From Bacilli bacterium (lineage in GTDB: Bacteria; Bacillota_I; Bacilli_A; RF39; UBA660), in assembly GCA_028685275.1 (NCBI GenBank), contig JAQUEG010000017.1:1-9308 (forward strand): a stretch of 9,308 bases of DNA. The letters run 5' to 3'. A program made the translations under genes and the position numbers. Below the pieces are notes generated by a model that saw only the letters and a list, made by a program, of their open reading frames with translations, was not told the origin of the DNA and searched no databases. Of this stretch, positions 6,901-9,308 are shown piece after piece. Each line of letters starts with the position of its first letter. Position 1 is the stretch's first letter.

Positions 6901-7225
6901 AATGAGTTACAATAATATTTGGGTGCTTATTTTTAATAATATCAGCAATAGTCTCTAAACGATTAATTTTTAAATTAGGACTAATAGCCAAAGCCTCACT
7001 GGTTAAAAAATCATCCATCGGAAAAAATAAAACATTATTTGTAAACTTAATCAAAATTTGATATATTTTGTTCGCTTCAAACAAAGTGCTAGTAACAATA
7101 ACAATATCTTGCTTATTATTTGTGTATATTTTGTTTAAATAAACACATAAAAGTTCATCAGTTAATCCTGATAAACCTAATTTCCCGCCCTTATATTCAC
7201 TAAAAATATTTTCAATAAATTTCAT
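3923..7225 (-). CDS. mfd: transcription-repair coupling factor Mfd
   Basis: ATP-driven DNA translocase that removes stalled RNA polymerase and recruits UvrA for transcription-coupled repair. In the 1100-residue protein the order is: UvrB-homology N-terminal region (about 1-220, with VTQIGDFGERGFVVDIF and a following RIEFWGD); CarD-like RNA-polymerase-interacting domain (about 430-490, LKIGDYVVHNINGIGVYAG); Walker A GDVGFGKT (581-588); DEEQ (682-685); SATPIPRTL (708-716); ETGIDIPN (825-832); QIRGRVGR (851-858); and a C-terminal TRCF domain. Length fits the family (B. subtilis about 1177). Three in-frame ATGs occur at 7243, 7234 and 7225; the last (MKFIENIF) is preferred because AGAGG lies 9 bases before it, while the others have no usable site. 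It follows pth by 25 bases; the fin gene found between pth and mfd in B. subtilis is absent. Confidence 0.97.
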   Translation of the reverse strand: MKFIENIFSEYKGGKLGLSGLTDELLCVYLNKIYTNNKQDIVIVTSTLFEANKIYQILIKFTNNVLFFPMDDFLTSEALAISPNLKINRLETIADIIKNKHPNIIVTHLMGFLRYLPSKDLFERRIIKIKEGEEIKKENLVRSLYELGYNRETIVTQIGDFGERGFVVDIFSITEENPVRIEFWGDAIESIKYFDLNTQRSINKIKEINIYPFSEFLIPKSAESIIKKQKYLSIYSDEIVNISNYLNKPIVVYKDYQQIINANLQLREEILNYKQNNKEELETNYMFELEKLNYTNEIYINVEKRNATKIAIDSFELYNSKPIIIYQQSINIKQQLNKMLTQGKTIIIYVTTDAQINNLENVLGRNFVITNENNINKKCINIIKRDIMACYMIENYIVLSYANLFNDATNNVIYHSKYKYGNKIKNINKLKIGDYVVHNINGIGVYAGIATLNKKGIKKDYLQIKYRNNDKLYIPVEKIDLIYKYSSQDGVKPRIDKLGGTDWQKTKARVRGKLIDMAKELLLTSALRKMTKGFAYAPDDENQVIFESEFIFNETEDQKKAIEEIKNDMESNETMDRLLCGDVGFGKTEVAFRTAFKAINNNKQVAYLCPTTILSHQHYINAIERFKNFPIKIELLNRFVSSNKTKEIINELKKGTIDLIIGTHRLLSKDISFKDLGLLIIDEEQRFGVIHKEKIKKYKTGIDVLTLSATPIPRTLQLSMAGIKGLSVIETPPANRFPVQTYVLEYNEYLIKDAIYKELSRKGQIFFLYNRVANILERVNLLKRIVPEAQITYVHGKMAKQQIEAEMIKFINGEYDILVCTTIIETGIDIPNVNTLIVIDADRFGLSQLYQIRGRVGRSNKIAYAYLMYQKNKVLSEIALKRLNTIKDFTELGSGFDIAVRDLSIRGAGNILGSEQAGFIDAIGIELYMKMLNEEIEYLKGNNIKPIELEREEKPVLNIATYISDEYVNDPDLKIELHRKINEIDSYEKLIEVKNEIEDRFGKVTEDIIIYMYQEWFEKIIPTIGIEKVNQTKEKIELIWSKKATQKLEINKIMTAGSSFSNNFKFQYKNNKFKATLLITNLEKHWLYILLEFLKKVSNF

Positions 7226-7250
7226 GATACTCATCCTCTGCATAGTGAAT

Positions 7251-7814
7251 TTAAGTTTTTTTATTATATTTATTCATAAGAATTAAAAAATCCAACTCTA
7301 AATAATCTAAAACAATATAAACAGCAGCCGTAAGAACTTCATCAATTATTTTTTTTTCATTAACTGAAAAAGAACTTAAAACATATTTTTTGGTATCTAT
7401 TTTTGAATTTTTAGATATTCCTATTCGAAGTCTCTTATAATTTTTTGTCCCTAAATTTTCTTCAATACTTTTTAATCCATTATGACCCGCTGTGCCACCA
7501 CGTATCTTTAATTTATACTTACCAATAGGTAAATCTATATCATCATTAATGACTAAAATATCAGATGTTTTCACTTTAAAATAATCGATATATTTTTTTA
7601 AAACTTCACCTGATAAATTTATATAATTTTGTGGTTTTAAAAATATAATCTTTTCTCCTTCTATCACTGTTTCTACATACAAACCACCAAATTTTTTTTG
7701 ATTAAATTCTAATCCTAATTTTTCAGTTACTCGGTCTAAAACCATAAACCCAATATTATGCTTAGTATTTTGATATTTCTTCCCTACATTTCCCAAACCA
7801 ACAATTAGTTTCAT
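7251..7814 (-). CDS. pth: peptidyl-tRNA hydrolase
   Basis: Releases tRNA from peptidyl-tRNA that has dropped off ribosomes. The 187-residue length is normal. The active site is intact: N9 in GLGNVG, H19 in KHNIGF, N66 in PQNYINLSG, D91 in NDDIDLP and H111 in GTAGHNGL, matching E. coli N10, H20, N68, D93 and H113. The usual GNPG is GNVG here, a conservative loop change away from the catalytic residues. ATG at 7814 lies 4 bases after the rsmI stop, with AAGGA inside the rsmI end serving as its ribosome-binding site, so the two are almost certainly cotranscribed. Placement just before mfd matches B. subtilis. Confidence 0.97.
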   Translation of the reverse strand: MKLIVGLGNVGKKYQNTKHNIGFMVLDRVTEKLGLEFNQKKFGGLYVETVIEGEKIIFLKPQNYINLSGEVLKKYIDYFKVKTSDILVINDDIDLPIGKYKLKIRGGTAGHNGLKSIEENLGTKNYKRLRIGISKNSKIDTKKYVLSSFSVNEKKIIDEVLTAAVYIVLDYLELDFLILMNKYNKKT

Positions 7815-7818
7815 CTCA

Positions 7819-8658
7819 TCACTTCCTTATATGATATTGCTTATAAAGTTCATTTTTATTTAAATTTCTTTCTTTAGCAACCATTTTTATGGCTTTATTT
7901 ACTAATATCCCCTTTTTTATATAAACATTTATTTGTTCAATTGGCGATAAATCAAAACATTTAATTGAATTTTTATTTCCTTCAATTATTATAACAATTT
8001 CTCCTTTTATTATTTCTAATTCATTAATTATTTCTTTTATTTTACCGCGATAAATTTCCTCATATTTTTTAGAAATTTCACGCGCAATACTAATATATCG
8101 ATTACCCATTATATTATAAACTTCATTAAGAGTATCACTTAAACGATGAGGCGATTCATAAAAAATAATAGTAAAATTTAAATTTGCTATGGCAGTTAAT
8201 TCTTTGCGTTTTTTGGTTTTACTATGACTTAAAAACCCCCAAAAAACGAAAGGATATGGCTCAATTCCAGACATTAATAACGCAGGAACAAAAGCAGTTC
8301 CAGCAGGTAAAGAAACAACATTATAACCATTTTTTATCACATATAAAACACATTCATAGCCGGGATCGCAAATTAAAGGAGCGCCTCGATCAGAAACTAA
8401 TGCAATCGAATAACCCTCTCTAAGATAATTAACCATTTTATATTTAACAATTTTTTCATTATAGTCGTAAGCTGAAATTAATTTCTTTTTAATACTATAA
8501 TTAATTAATAATTTTTTTGTTTCCCTTGTATCTTCTGCAAATATTACTTTTACTTTTTTTAAAACATTTAGCGCCCGAATTGTAATATCCTCTAAATTTC
8601 CAATAGGAGTGGGTACTAAAAATAAAGTAGGCTCATTATTATAACTTTTTTGTTGCAT
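7819..8658 (-). CDS. rsmI: 16S rRNA (cytidine1402-2'-O)-methyltransferase RsmI
   Basis: SAM-dependent methylase that 2'-O-methylates C1402 in the decoding centre of 16S rRNA. The 279-residue protein has the tetrapyrrole-methylase fold signatures VPTPIGNLEDIT (15-26), AEDTR (41-45), a SAM-pocket motif SDRGAPLICDPG (89-100, usual form SDAGTPxISDPG), FYESPHR (166-172) and AREISKKYEE (192-201), plus a C-terminal helix-turn-helix-like tail (about 236-279). The Arg in place of Ala and PAGTA (118-122) in place of PGPSA are unusual but leave the GxP and DPG cores intact. It is the yabC homologue and sits between ricT and pth. B. subtilis has yabA and yabB between yaaT and yabC; they are missing here. 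AGGA lies about 10 bases before the ATG. Confidence 0.96.
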   Translation of the reverse strand: MQQKSYNNEPTLFLVPTPIGNLEDITIRALNVLKKVKVIFAEDTRETKKLLINYSIKKKLISAYDYNEKIVKYKMVNYLREGYSIALVSDRGAPLICDPGYECVLYVIKNGYNVVSLPAGTAFVPALLMSGIEPYPFVFWGFLSHSKTKKRKELTAIANLNFTIIFYESPHRLSDTLNEVYNIMGNRYISIAREISKKYEEIYRGKIKEIINELEIIKGEIVIIIEGNKNSIKCFDLSPIEQINVYIKKGILVNKAIKMVAKERNLNKNELYKQYHIRK

Positions 8659-8688
8659 TATTTACCATTCCTATTCTAATTATTATAT

Positions 8689-9308
8689 TTAATCTAACTT
8701 TACATTAACGACACCGTAATTAGATATATCAACCTTATATTCTCTTTTTAATATATCAACCGCTATAACTTCGCCTTTGCCTTCTTTTAATTTGATTTTA
8801 TCACCAACATTTGGTAAACCTTTTTTGCTTTTTATATATTCCTCATTTTCATATGTTAGACAACATAATAACCTGCCACATAATCCATTAATTTTGCTAG
8901 GATTAAGTGCAATATTTTGATTTTTAGCCATATTTATTGAAACTATATCAAAATTGTATAAAAACTGTGAGCAGCATAAAGGGCGCCCGCAAGGTCCTAA
9001 CCCACCAACTTCTCCTGCTTTATCACGAACACCAATTTGTCTTAATTCAATTCTGGTTCTATAAATAGCTGCTAAATCCTTTACTAATTTACGAAAATCA
9101 ATTCGTTCATCAGCCGAAAAACGAAATAATAATTGCTGACGATCAAGAGTAAAATTAGCATCAATTAAATTCATATCTAATCCATGCTTTTTAATTAGTT
9201 TTTTACAAGTTATTAACGCTTCCTTAGCATCTGCTACATTCTTTTTATAATCTAAATAATCTTGTTTCATTGTTTTACGTAACACTCTTTTTAAAGGAAT
9301 TGAAATAT
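8689..9308 (-). CDS. ricT: RicT/YaaT (PSP1 domain) RNA-processing cofactor, partial (5' end outside window)
   Basis: PSP1-domain protein equivalent to B. subtilis RicT (YaaT), which with RicA and RicF forms an Fe-S-containing complex promoting RNase Y-dependent mRNA processing and affecting competence, biofilm and sporulation. The frame is open to the window edge, and the residues before the GTG at 9285 (ISIPLKR) continue the conserved PLK-VLR segment. The GTG is therefore internal and the real start lies outside; about 205 residues are visible of about 275. Two CGRxLCC motifs (GPCGRPLCC and GLCGRLLCC) carry the conserved cysteines of the family, and IELRQIGVRDKAGEVGGLG is diagnostic. RicA and RicF are not in this window. 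rsmI follows after 30 bases. Confidence 0.94.
   Translation of the reverse strand, partial: ISIPLKRVLRKTMKQDYLDYKKNVADAKEALITCKKLIKKHGLDMNLIDANFTLDRQQLLFRFSADERIDFRKLVKDLAAIYRTRIELRQIGVRDKAGEVGGLGPCGRPLCCSQFLYNFDIVSINMAKNQNIALNPSKINGLCGRLLCCLTYENEEYIKSKKGLPNVGDKIKLKEGKGEVIAVDILKREYKVDISNYGVVNVKLD

Noticed and set aside
7226..7243. Longer mfd N terminus starting MQRMSI
   Set aside because: No ribosome-binding site precedes it; AGAGG is correctly spaced only for the ATG at 7225. The difference is six residues and remains unproven.
1..9308. CRISPR, transposon, toxin-antitoxin or defence genes
   Set aside because: All substantial ORFs are accounted for by core housekeeping families, and no direct-repeat arrays, transposase motifs or flanking inverted repeats were seen.

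Overview
This is an AT-rich chromosomal window from a low-GC Bacilli-type Firmicute. The reasons are the very AT-rich coding sequence with many AAA, ATA and TTA codons, strong AGGAGG ribosome-binding sites, a T-box riboswitch, SpoVT, and a gene order matching the oriC-proximal housekeeping region of Bacillus subtilis. TGA is a normal stop (it ends dut and rsmI), so this is not a Mycoplasma/Spiroplasma-type recoded genome. A gut Bacilli lineage of the RF39/Erysipelotrichia kind is a plausible but unproven guess. Every gene lies on the minus strand; no tRNA, rRNA, CRISPR or mobile element was seen.

Reading 5'->3' on the minus strand (window right to left): ricT (5' end cut off by the window), rsmI, pth and mfd form a tightly packed block with gaps of about 30, 4 and 25 bases. 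Then comes spoVT, with a possible forespore (sigma-G type) promoter in the mfd-spoVT gap. Next is a clear sigma-A promoter with an extended -10, driving a complete T-box leader whose specifier triplet reads ATG (Met) and which ends in an intrinsic terminator. Directly behind the terminator lie dut (dUTPase) and metG (methionyl-tRNA synthetase), overlapping by one base. After metG come a 56-codon gene for a small two-helix membrane protein, not among the longer ORFs, and tatD (3' end cut off by the window).

The upstream block serves ribosome and RNA maintenance (RsmI 16S rRNA methylation, Pth peptidyl-tRNA recycling, RicT RNA-processing cofactor) and transcription-coupled repair (Mfd). The T-box unit links methionyl-tRNA charging to MetRS supply, with dUTPase carried in the same transcript.

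The main points for a second look are these. (1) dut has no ATG, GTG or TTG upstream of its first catalytic motif and appears to start at an ATT codon behind a perfect AAGGAGGT. (2) dut is the first gene behind a Met-specific T-box, so a nucleotide-pool enzyme is under tRNA-Met control. (3) There is a sigma-G-like promoter before spoVT. (4) An unrecognised small membrane protein sits between metG and tatD. I see no new defence or mobile system; this is a mostly ordinary core region with an unusual dut-metG expression unit.
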